Part shown: one piece after another, positions 1-9,548 of the stretch
How the letters are laid out: every line of letters starts with the position of its first letter
Numbering within the stretch: the stretch's first letter is position 1
From: Sphaerulina vaccinii
Lineage: Eukaryota; Ascomycota; Dothideomycetes; Mycosphaerellales; Mycosphaerellaceae
NCBI GenBank assembly: GCA_022570795.1
Contig: JAKUDP010000011.1
Location: 248,001 to 312,000, forward strand
DNA length: 64,000 nt
Direction of reading: 5' to 3'
Program-made: the position numbers and the translations under genes
Notes under the pieces: generated by a model
The model's input: only the letters and a program-made list of their open reading frames with translations
The model's database searches: none
Told to the model about the DNA's origin: nothing

Positions 1-1
1 C

Positions 2-856
2 AAGACTATCTCGATCAAAGCTCTGATGAACTCTCTCGAAAGCAGAGATGTTGTGTCACTCTACGTCAAATCCTTGAAGACCTGTAACGGAGAAGAGTGG
101 TCGATCCGCCAGATTTTCTCTCAAGCCCGAATCATGGCGCCTTGCATGCTCATATTCGAGGACCTGGATTCGCTGGTGGTCGACAAAGTGCGAAGCTATT
201 TCCTGAATGAAGTCGATGGCTTGGAGCGCAATGATGGCATTTTGATGGTCGGAAGCACAAACCACTTGGAGAGACTGGATGCCGGCATCAGCAAACGTCC
301 CTCTCGATTTGACCGAAAGTACCACTACAGACTACCAGGCAACCAGGAGCGTATCGCCTACGTCAACTACTGGCGCAAGAAGCTCGAGAAGAACAGCAAG
401 ATCGAGTTCCACGACGACATTGCGGGCATTCTGGCTGAACTCACAGAAGGTTTCAGCTTCGCCTACCTCAAGGAGTTGTTTGTCCAAACGCTGCTCACCA
501 TTGTCGGTGGCCGAGCAGATGCGGACGATGAGGACGACGACTATGACCACGTCTCCGAGGCTGCAAAGGAGTCCGAGGCGTTTGAGACACTAGCAGGAGA
601 AGATGCGGACGCGAATGCTGATGCTGATGCTGCGAAGGAGAGCAGACCTGCTAGACAGATCCCAGAGGTGGCAATCCCGGAGCATCTCCAGGACAATACT
701 CTGATGCGAGTATTGCACAAGCAAGCCAAGGTGTTGCGGCGTGAGATGGACAATACTGCGGACGAGATCAACGAGAAGCCAAAGGTTGGCACTAGCGATC
801 GAGCAGCAATGCTAGGTGCAAGAAGAGCAAGACGAGCAGCCAAAGTGGCGTCGTAG
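2..856 (+). CDS. AAA+ ATPase, C-terminal part (5' truncated)
   Basis: The frame is open to the left edge; the first visible residues KTISIKALM look like the end of a Walker A (GKT) loop, so the start and N-terminus lie outside the window. A Walker B (CMLIFEDLDSLV), a sensor-1 segment (GSTNH) and an arginine-finger region (RPSRFDRKYHYRLP) follow in the order expected of an AAA ATPase core. The C-terminal tail is acidic and Asp/Ala rich (about residues 170-205) and then basic, with a closing ARRARRAAK stretch. No membrane segment is visible. This resembles the fungal AAA ATPases whose N-terminal half is variable, but the substrate cannot be told from the visible part. 284 residues are present. 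Confidence 0.9.
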   Translation, partial: KTISIKALMNSLESRDVVSLYVKSLKTCNGEEWSIRQIFSQARIMAPCMLIFEDLDSLVVDKVRSYFLNEVDGLERNDGILMVGSTNHLERLDAGISKRPSRFDRKYHYRLPGNQERIAYVNYWRKKLEKNSKIEFHDDIAGILAELTEGFSFAYLKELFVQTLLTIVGGRADADDEDDDYDHVSEAAKESEAFETLAGEDADANADADAAKESRPARQIPEVAIPEHLQDNTLMRVLHKQAKVLRREMDNTADEINEKPKVGTSDRAAMLGARRARRAAKVAS

Positions 857-981
857 ACTATGGCGTGACAACTCAGAATGGCATAGAGAATGTATCTCGC
901 ACAACGTCTGGGATCTTGATAGCACAGTCATCTGATGTTCGCGGAGACGATCATTGAATCTATCGTCATGTCATACGTCCC

Positions 982-2719
982 TCACAAACCCATCTTCTTC
1001 CCCTTCCCATCAAGCTCAATCTCACTCTCAACAGGCGTAACCTCAACTCCCACCAACACTTTCGCACCCTGCATCTCAACATCCTCTTCCGTCTTGACTC
1101 CAGCTTCCAAAGCAGTCAACTCAGCCCCCACACCCTCAGTCCTAAACTTCCTGAACTTCCAAACACTAACCCTCTTCTCAAACAACTCATCCAGTTCTTC
1201 GAGAGACCTCTTACTCATCTCCGGCAAAAAGAAAGCAACCCAGACCGCAGCTCCCAATGCGAAGCTTCCCCAAACAAATCCGATCTTACCTCCAAGGTTC
1301 GCATAACCTTCATCTTGCAAATAAGGACTAATATACTGAATCAACAAATTAACGACAAACCCCCCGAAAGTCGCAATCGTCATCGTCCTTTCCCGTAAGG
1401 CGGTCGTAGGTGCTTCAGCGCAAGTAATCCAAACACATCCAGCCCAACCCACAGCATCGATAAAATACCAAAAGAAAATCGCCGCTAGGGTACCTTTCTT
1501 CACAGCCTCCGTCTGCGGAGCATATCCTGTCAAGCCGCCAACGCAGAAGAGTGAGATGGCGATACAGATTGATGATGTGAACATCAGTGGTCTGCGGCCG
1601 ACTTTATCTGCTATGATGAAGGCAGTGGAATCGGCCATGAGCATGAGGAAGTAGAGGTAGATTAATGTTTTGTAGGAGTCTGGGATTCCGATTGTTTGGA
1701 ATAGGACGATCGAATAGGTTGTCATGTAGCTGTTTCCTTGAGTGGGTTGGAGGGCTTGGACTCCTAGGGCTATTAGTGTGCGGCGGAGGTTAGGACCACG
1801 GAAACAATCCAGATATCCAGTTTCGCTATGCAACTGTCTTTGTAAAGCCACACTCTGAGCGATCAGATCGACTTCCTTTTCGATCACGGCATCCGGTGTT
1901 CCTCTCCGGAGATATTTGAGGACTTCGACCGCTTCGCTCTCGCGGTGTTGGGCTATGAGCCAGCGAGGAGATTCGGGGAGGACGAAACCTCCTACTGTCA
2001 TTATTGTGGGAATGACGAATTGTAATAGGATGATTACGCGGTAGGCCCATTGGTCTGTTCGTTCGTTCATGGCCCAGTTTACTATTACGGCTATCAGGCC
2101 GCCGAAGAGGAGCATGAATTGGTAGGTGTTGACGAAGGAACCTCGTAGGGCGGCGGGGGCGACTTCGCCTTGGTAGATGGGAATGATGCTGGGCATGAGC
2201 GTTAGCTTTCATTTTATGTGGTTCAGGTTGAGTGGGCACTGCTTACTTGCATATGATACCCATACTTAAAGCATTCACAATCCTTCCCACGACAAGTTGC
2301 CAGAAGCTATGCATACTCGTAGCTTGTATCAGGATGCCCACTAGTCCGATTCCAGCAGCAACCCAGAAGGCTTTTATTCTTCCCCACTTGTTGCCTATGT
2401 AGCCTGCGATCAATGTGCCACAAGCTATGCCTGCTGTAGGTGTACCTGAGCCGACAGACTGCCAAGTTGCAGGTATGGTCCAGGCTTGTGTATCTGCATC
2501 GAAGACTCCGAAATCTTTCTGAAATTGTGCCATGCCGAGGAGACCAGACCAGTAGTTGAGGTCAATGCCATAGGACATTCCAGCGAGGGAGGCGTACATG
2601 ACTGTTGCCATGAGCGGGAGAGTGACTTCGCGGCCAAAGTCGTTTCGCGTGTCGCGAAGCCATTGGAGGACCATCTTTGCTGTGAAGTTGGTGAGTGTGC
2701 AATGGCTGTTGAGTGCCAC
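982..2719 (-). CDS. MFS sugar transporter
   Basis: Two exons, 2719-2247 and 2188-982, separated by a 58-nt intron (GTAAGC donor, CTAAC branch, CCCAG acceptor); the spliced product is 559 aa. Landmarks of the major facilitator sugar porter family are visible: an N-terminal helix with SYGIDLNYW, NKWGRIKAF in the loop after the second helix, the PESPRWL motif after helix 6, DKVGRRPL in the second half, and multiple hydrophobic helices. The acidic C-terminal tail is cytosolic in this family. It would import a hexose or disaccharide across the plasma membrane; the exact sugar is not inferable. The start is uncertain: an ATG at 2774 could add a short exon, and a later in-frame Met (MVLQW) also fits. 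Confidence 0.9.
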
Positions 2720-2826
2720 TAAGCAGAAGACAGAAGTACGAGATGGTGTTGAGTGATACTTGATGCTGACCCATGGTCTTAATATGATATAGCCGAATAT
2801 CTCGCTATCTTGTCTTTTCTGGAGTG

Positions 2827-3204
2827 CTAGATATCGTCAATGCATAGAGGCGGATTGAAGTAGGCGAGCCCATCCTTGTCCACTCCCGCCTGCGAAAGCT
2901 TTTCGACATCATGAGCAAAGCGAGCATTGCTGTATCTGATGCCAGAATTGGTCTTGTCTTGTGACACCTGGCTGTAGCGTGTCCATCTCGTGCACTGGCC
3001 TGCTCTAACAGTCAAGATGACCTTTGATTGATTCCGTACTGGATGTAAGTCTTTGCAGTGAGGTGCTATCTGAGTGCTTGTACCAGCCTGATATGCTTGG
3101 CCGTGGGCCAAGTCGAGGAAGCTGGGGTAGCTCTTCTCCAGATAGGGCGTGGAGACGTCGGCCGAATTGCACATCACGTGTGAGAAGTATGTAATCACAA
3201 GCAC
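2827..3204 (-). CDS. Possible 3' exon of the preceding unknown gene
   Basis: An open frame of about 125 codons lies in exactly the same reading frame as the second exon of the gene at 3232-3931 but is separated from it by TAG and TGA. It has no good ATG near its start. A splice removing both stops with an in-frame length (donor AAGTAGG near 3235, acceptor GAGAAGAG near 3141) would extend the protein. No domain recognised. It may instead be read-through noise. Confidence 0.3.
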   Translation of the reverse strand: MLVITYFSHVMCNSADVSTPYLEKSYPSFLDLAHGQAYQAGTSTQIAPHCKDLHPVRNQSKVILTVRAGQCTRWTRYSQVSQDKTNSGIRYSNARFAHDVEKLSQAGVDKDGLAYFNPPLCIDDI

Positions 3205-3231
3205 TTCACCTCAACTTTCGATCTTGTTGTC

Positions 3232-3931
3232 CTACTTCATTAGCACTGAGTCGACCAGAGGCACGTGTCCGCCACTGTCAGAAGCAGATACTTGGTCGAT
3301 GTGCCAACCCGACGAAGACTTCCGTGAATGCCATCTCTTCTGGCGTAGTTGTTGACTCCAGTTTTCGAAGAAGCTCGAGACTGGTATCTGTTGGCGATGA
3401 CTCCATTCAGTTCGTGTCCACTTGATGATCGTCTCTGGCTCTTTGTCAGTTGTCAGTCACGCTGGGCCACAAAATCTGCCACTCACTCGTCTCTAGATCA
3501 TAAGCCAGATTCATTCCGTCTTGGCCAGTAGCTTTCGTGATCTGGAAGGCTGATGTTGGCAAAAGCTCTTCGCTTCCAGTGTTTCTGAAGCCTTCTGGCA
3601 GATCCGTTCCGAGTAGGTACGATGTCGCGGCGCTGGCTGGGGCGATTGGAATGCCATTTTGGGAGCCTGTGATCTTCTGTTGTTCATGTATGATGTCGTT
3701 CGTAAAGCAAGGTAGTCTGCCAATCAGTTCTATAGTCCTTGTATCGAGGCCAGACTGTCTCAAGCCAGCCATATCGATAGGGTCCTTTGGTGGTCCATGG
3801 GGTGGGACTTGAATATCGGTGTTCTGGACATATCCTACTTCGACAAGTACTCCAAACACCTTGTCCAGTCCTTCGATGATTTCTGCATGCTCGGCTGCAA
3901 TTCCGCTTGCTGTTGGTGTGAGTTCGGCCAT
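3232..3931 (-). CDS. Fungal protein of unknown function
   Basis: Exons 3931-3487 and 3440-3232, joined across a 46-nt intron (GTGAGT donor), give 217 aa. No domain is recognised. The N-terminal half is Pro/Gly rich with a LIGRLPCF segment; the C-terminal part is Trp/Arg rich. No signal peptide or membrane helix is seen. After the TAG stop the same frame closes again with TGA and then reopens for about 125 codons (see next entry), so the true C-terminus is uncertain: an extra intron, or a gene cut by nonsense changes, are both possible. Confidence 0.55.
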
Positions 3932-4508
3932 GATGAAAGTGATAGATGAAAGTCAGAAATGTAAGCATGAAGACTTCCTAGACCTACAGGCAAGGAATTG
4001 CCATCCTTTACGTATGACCATATTACGCAATTGCTATTCGTCTTCTGCGCCAAGCGCTAGCATGTTTTCCCTCCACTTCATCTCGAGGCCGTGTCCACAG
4101 CCGTCACCAAGACGTGCAGCCTCGGAACGGCGGCCTTCAAGCCTGCGGAACAAGCGCGCCACCAGACTTCCTGCTGCCGCTCCGGTATCGGCAATCCCGT
4201 AGCATACAGCAGGCGGTCCAGAAAGACGAAGTGCGAAGAGAACAACAAATGTGGTGTTGATGACAATCGGGATAGATGTGATTGTGCTGATTAATCGTTC
4301 ACCCCTAGCTCTTATTCTGCGCCAAGAGTTGGCCCCACTATCACATGATATGGTGGCGTCAGTGAAAGATAGTTTGTCATCCATCTGCCGGAGATGTTGT
4401 CTCTTCACGTCTATCATATCCAGAACTTCCCAACGACATATACGCTCTCGACTCCTCTGAAAAGAGCACACCAATTCACCTACACATACGCATAATCCTG
4501 AGACCACA

Positions 4509-5684
4509 ATGGCGCCTTCAGTAGTCACCATCGACAATACGGCCGACTTCGACTTCAGCGACGACTTCGCTGCGCCCACCCAGACGAAGAATGGAAATGG
4601 ATCTACTGGCACACGAACACTCCTTCTCGCGCCTCCCTCAGTAGCATCACACCCTTCTGCGCTGACAGAAGTGGCTGAAGCATATGACCGAGCCCAGACA
4701 GATATTCAAATGCTGGATAGACTCTCGGTTGGACTGGTCTCTCTTCCTGCTAGCACATACGATGTTGTTCTCATACTCTCAGACGTGGACCGGACAAGGC
4801 AAGAAAGCGCTAAACTCCTGGATCGAACCGTCATGCAGCGGATAGTAGAGAGCATGAAGGCTGGAGGACGACTAAAGAGTCAGGATGGCGCATTCGGCAC
4901 ATCGCAAAGTGCTGAGCAGACAGAGGCGATCTTGGCTGGCTTGATGAGCGGCAATGGAGATGGCATGGTCAAGCCAGACAACTCAGCAGCTGTGCAGACT
5001 GTGAAGTTGAGCTTTGGCAAGAAGAAGAAGGCAGATGCTGCGGCAGTGCCAGCAAACGAGGTCGAGGCGGCGAATACCGGCAAGAGGAAGATGGGAGATG
5101 TCGAGATGGTGGACAGCAACGGCAATGGTGCAGTACAAAGCGTTGATCCTGTCAAGTCCACACCCGCAGGAGTTGGCTTTATCGAGAACGAAGACGACTG
5201 GGATAGCGCGGAGGACGACTTCCCAGATGATGATGAACTGGAGCGCGCTGACAAAATCGATCCGGACACGCTCTTGACCGAGGAGGACAGGCAGAAGCCG
5301 CTAAACATTCGTAAGTGAAGACGTGCAGTGAAGATTTGAAGATGCAGGACTGACTCATGTACAGCTGAAGCCTGCAAGCCAAAGGGAAAGCGACGAAGAG
5401 CTTGCAAGGACTGCTCATGTGGTCTCGCCGAGCGTATTGCAGCGGAAGACAAAGCAAAGCGTGCTGAAGCGGACAAGAACTTGCAGAAGCTGAACGTCTC
5501 GGCGCCTATGCTGGATGCTGATGACCTGGCCGAGGTGGACTTCACAGTTCAGGGCAAGGTCGGCTCATGTGGCAACTGCGCGCTCGGCGATGCGTTCCGT
5601 TGTGATGGCTGCCCATATATTGGAATGCCAGCGTTCAAGCCAGGTGAAGAAGTCCGGCTGTTGAACAACGATGTGCAGTTGTAG
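4509..5684 (+). CDS. DRE2: Fe-S cluster assembly protein Dre2 (anamorsin/CIAPIN1)
   Basis: Exons 4509-5310 and 5365-5684 with a 54-nt intron (GTAAGTG...GTACAG) give 373 aa, close to the usual length of fungal Dre2. The N-terminal half is the degenerate methyltransferase-like domain, followed by a flexible acidic linker (DDWDSAEDDF...). The C-terminal CIAPIN1 domain carries the CKPK...CKDCSC iron-sulfur motif and the twin Cx2C motif (CGNC ... CDGC). In the family, Dre2 accepts electrons from the diflavin reductase Tah18 for cytosolic Fe-S protein assembly. The intron lies just before the cluster-binding domain. All expected cysteines are present. Confidence 0.97.
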
Positions 5685-6322
5685 ACACTTCACCATTCAT
5701 GATTTATGGCATAAGCGTGGCGTTCGGTTGACAAGAACCAGCATAGATGGCAGCTGGATTGCACATATTGAGGAGGCGGTGTTGCACATATCGGAGATCC
5801 TGCCGCTGACAAGCGAGCATGCGCAAAGCAAATAGGCGTTGCAAGATTGACATGAGTAAGCACATGCACCTTACGAGTTCACTTCACCTTCTTCACCTTC
5901 TCACTTCCTTCGTTCACCTCATCTCTCACTTGTGTGACACCTTAGGCAACGACAAGTGGACCCCTGCTCACAATAGGATGCTATTTAATCTACCATGAAG
6001 CTTAACATTAACCTCCACAATAGCAACAACTTCGACATCGATAACAATAGGTCGATTCATCCACAATAGAAGCCTTGAGCATAACACTTCAACCACCGAC
6101 CTTTAAAACCTTCTCCAACAAACCTTTCGACGTTGCGCAGCATTCCAGCACACCTTTCAATCACACAGCTTGTCTCACTACCACGGAAGCACAACAAATC
6201 CTGCCAAGACATTTGCCATTCTCACCAATCAAACTATCAAGATTACCTGCTGGACAGACTTGTTCACTTCACAATCAACACGGCTTTCTCTGCAGATTTT
6301 CAACAACCAAGCCACTTCAAAG
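5685..6322. promoter_or_regulatory. Intergenic region / promoter and leader of next gene
   Basis: No gene is supported here. The stretch contains a run of CT-rich repeats (CTTCACCTTCTTCACC, 5883-5930) and A/C-rich leader-like sequence (ACAATAG, AACAACTTC) up to the ATG at 6323, as in fungal core promoters and 5' leaders. Confidence 0.4.
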
Positions 6323-7054
6323 ATGCACTACACCCATCCAGATCGCGAAGCTCTCATCAGAGAACAGCTTGCCGTGCAAGATCTTTTCACTATGTGCAAA
6401 TCCTCAAGCATCTCTGAAAAGCGTCTGCCAACCAAGCAGCCGAAGCGACAACCCAGGCGCAATCAGAATTTTTCGTTTCCTGGAGCGATTGACCTCAGCA
6501 CACCATCACCACAGCCTAAGTCCGAAGTGATCGACCTCACCCAGTCGCCTGCTCTCTCCAAAAAGCGAAAATCCGAGTCACCAGAGCTCCAACCCTCTCA
6601 GAATCTCAAGAAACGCCGTTCCAGAGATACTTTCTTACCACATCTCCGCACTCTCGCATCCACCGTGCCACCAGCTTCGCCCCCACGCCAGAAAATCATC
6701 AACGGCACCACTCTGAGAGGTTCAGACCACCTTACCCGCCTAGCCTATGCTGAAGGGTGTGTCCCAACCACATGGCAGGACAGAAATGCCGCTCTCGCCA
6801 ATAATCCACCTACAGAACCATTATGGACCTGGAAGCAATTTGATGCTCTCCCGCTTGGCGCCTGGGATGATGATAATGGACATGAATATGAGAATGAAGA
6901 ACACTTTTGGGAGGCTTGGCAGCAGGAGAAATGTGATGAGAAGTTAGAGTGTTTTGAGGTTAGGGGTTTGGAGAAGGGGGAGGAGGTCTATGAGGAGGGG
7001 GGGAGGGAGAGGATGGAGGAGATGATGCGGAAGGAGAGGGACGGGGGTGAGTAG
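6323..7054 (+). CDS. Nuclear-type protein with SUMO-interacting motif
   Basis: 243 aa from the ATG at 6323; the open frame extends upstream but without ATG. The visible motif is VIDLTQSP, a textbook hydrophobic SUMO-interacting motif followed by Ser/acidic context, preceded by a second similar core, AIDLSTPSP. Basic clusters KKRK and KKRRSRD are likely nuclear localisation signals. The middle part has Trp-rich segments (LWTWKQFD, HFWEAWQQEK) and the C-terminus is Glu/Gly/Arg-rich low complexity. No enzymatic domain is recognised. Inferred to be a nuclear protein that docks on SUMO-modified partners. Confidence 0.6.
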   Translation: MHYTHPDREALIREQLAVQDLFTMCKSSSISEKRLPTKQPKRQPRRNQNFSFPGAIDLSTPSPQPKSEVIDLTQSPALSKKRKSESPELQPSQNLKKRRSRDTFLPHLRTLASTVPPASPPRQKIINGTTLRGSDHLTRLAYAEGCVPTTWQDRNAALANNPPTEPLWTWKQFDALPLGAWDDDNGHEYENEEHFWEAWQQEKCDEKLECFEVRGLEKGEEVYEEGGRERMEEMMRKERDGGE

Positions 7055-7208
7055 AGGGGGTGAGTGATGACTGGGGTGGTGAGGAGGAAGCTGGGGGACT
7101 TTCAGATGCAGTTCGAGGTTTCAGAGATAGGATGAATGATTGATATGTTATTCTACACCAGATTCGCACCATTCCACAGAAGGCAAAAGCCTCAAAGCCC
7201 CAAAGCCC

Positions 7209-8651
7209 TTAGATGTCCAAATGGATCGTGCTCACATCACCCAGTGTAGCGACACTAATGTGGGGCCAGCTCAATGTATTGAAGTTGAGTAAAACATTCT
7301 GTGAGTACTGCAATTGTGTCCCGGTCACTCTCTTTGTGGTATCCTTTGCCAGCTTCCCTTGGGTCGGAGGAACGACAAAGAGTGGGCCAGGAATACCAGC
7401 GTCAGTGACTACACGGATAGTCTGCTCTTGGGTTTGTCCAGCTTTGATTGTAATGTTCTTCGCCACAGTCTCGATCCAGTAGTCCACAGTCATCGAGACT
7501 GCATGAGCATTTTCCGAGTTATTCGGACCTGCAGTAGCTGTCATAGGAGCAGGATTCCCGTTGAAGCCAATGTTGGCTGTGCCGCCTCCACCGAAGTCTT
7601 TCGTGGGTAAGGTAGTCAGGCTAAAATTGACGAACGATTCGACCTCCTGACCTTGGAGCGTGTTCTCCAAGACTTTGTTTGGAATCTGGAAAATGTCTTG
7701 TGTGATTGTTTTCTTATCTGTATATTCGTGAGCTCTTGCACGCTGACGGCGACGAGACACTCTTGGCTCACTTACCAATAAATCGAGCAAAACCTAAATT
7801 GGTCTTGTTGTCCTTGTCCTTCGATGCAGGAAGAATGTCCTCACGATTTTGAGGAAAGTTCAAATGTGGAAAATCAGATTTCAGCTTTCCGGACTTGATG
7901 AAGAACGGGATAATACTGGTGGCAGGAATCTTGGGTGCGCCGTTCTGTAGTGATGTCTTGTCCGGCTTAAGACCTTGGGCAGTGATCGTGGTGCCATGAG
8001 GTATAGAGCCCATTCGATTGATAGTCGCTGCTTGCTTTGGGCTATCAGATGCTGGGACAAACATGAGACAGCCCGGCTCGAAATGAATGCCAGCAGGAGG
8101 CTTGGCAGCGTCCAGGCCAGTCGCTGGATCTTCGAAGGCTCCAACTCTCTGGACATACGAAAGCCCACTCAGGAACAGGTCTTTTTGTACCCCTCGATAT
8201 CGAACGCTTCCGAGGGACTTCGAAAAGGTGGTCGTTTCCCCCTGAAATTGAGCTGGAGTACATCACGCTGTGAGCCTGGAACTGGTTCTTCCCCGTCCGA
8301 CGGTACAGCGGCACGTGGACGCCAGATCACGTTGTACTATTTGCCCGCGAAAGTCTTGTCTTCGACCAAAGTTAAAGGCCACGCGGTCTCTGGCAGTGGT
8401 GGGTCTGGTGTTATATTGTTGAGGGAGTCTTCGATCTGGCTTATAGGCACCTGGCCCACTGGCTGTATCTTCGCAGGAGTGGGATCAGGGACGGGATCGG
8501 CTGCTGCTCTACTGAAAGTCTGCTGTTTGGAGGTAGTAGTAGTAGTCTCCTGTCGGAAGGTCTCCTGGACTGATCGCCATTGAAAGTTGCCAAGGCCTAC
8601 GCTTGGTCGGTCCCCAACCTTGAGCTCTTGAAGAAGTCTTTCGGTAGCCAT
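7209..8651 (-). pseudogene. Disrupted gene of a fungal family with SIPHGTT motif
   Basis: The N-terminal part starts at the ATG at 8651 and runs to an in-frame TAG at 8337-8339. The same frame then continues with a conserved-looking YNVIWRP segment. About 95 bases further the frame breaks at a run of five C (8238-8242; G on the coding strand), after which a different frame continues with FLSGLSYVQ, MGSIPHGTTI and a properly spliced final exon (intron with GTAAGT donor about 7716-7775), ending ISVATL...HLDI. Thus one nonsense codon and one frameshift interrupt an otherwise well conserved product of about 460 aa. The segments resemble an uncharacterised fungal family whose members I have seen described as heme-peroxidase-like; that label is tentative. 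A homopolymer error could explain the frameshift but not the TAG. Confidence 0.6.
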
Positions 8652-9548
8652 TGTTGTTGTTCTTGGTTGTGTAAGGATGCTTGTTTGCCGATGGATTCTG
8701 GAGATTAGTAGGAAACTGTTCGCCCTTTATGCTCGTGAGGACCTACCATGGCAGTCACTGCCTCAAGTCTTTGGTCTGTATCAGGCCACCCACCCGATGC
8801 TTCTACTAGGTAGTATCACGCAGACCATCGGCTGCTCCTGCTGTGATGGAAGTGCAGGCATAAGCCACTGTAGGAAGTAGCAATAGTACATGTATGCACA
8901 CATCGGTAGGCCGCAGAGCTGAATGCCACATGTGAACTGTCCATATACTATAAAGGGCTCCAATTCTCGTGCCTGGCGACAATATTGAGGACCATATGCT
9001 TCGTGGCGTCAAGTAGCAATGCTTACGCATACTATAAGACTCGCGAAGCTGCATGAGAGGTGACCGCCATCGTGCCGCAGCTGAAGAAGTTTGAGGTCTG
9101 GTCAGGAGACATCTGAAGCTGAAACATACAGCTGTCAGCAGTAATCCGCTGAAGCTAACATGCCAATGGCTGTGAGATGTTTTGAGTTGTGCCATACATG
9201 ACATGTCACTTCTGTGGCGCAGAGCTGAACTCCGCAAGAGAGCTTCGGAGGCTTGCCAAGCAGAGGATGCGGCATGCATATACCACGTGTTCGGAGTCCA
9301 GACTTCATGAGATGTACTTGAGAACCATATCGTGCATCTGCTGTTCGTGTTGAGCCAGATTGTGGATGTAGACTGTCGGCGATTCCGTAAGGTGTAATGT
9401 CCAAGTGGCTTGCTTGCAGATGTGCAAGTAGCTTGTGCATGTACACGTATCGATGTACATGTAACTATCGATGCTGATGGCATACACTGCGACTCAGTAT
9501 AGACTGCTTTGAGACTCTCGCCATTGGCCGACTCTTTGGTTGTCCTAC
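8652..9548. other. Intergenic region without supported gene
   Basis: About 0.9 kb. Open frames exist on the minus strand but have no domain, start context or splice logic. The stretch 9420-9480 is rich in TGTACATG/CGATG alternations. Nothing else seen. Confidence 0.4.
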
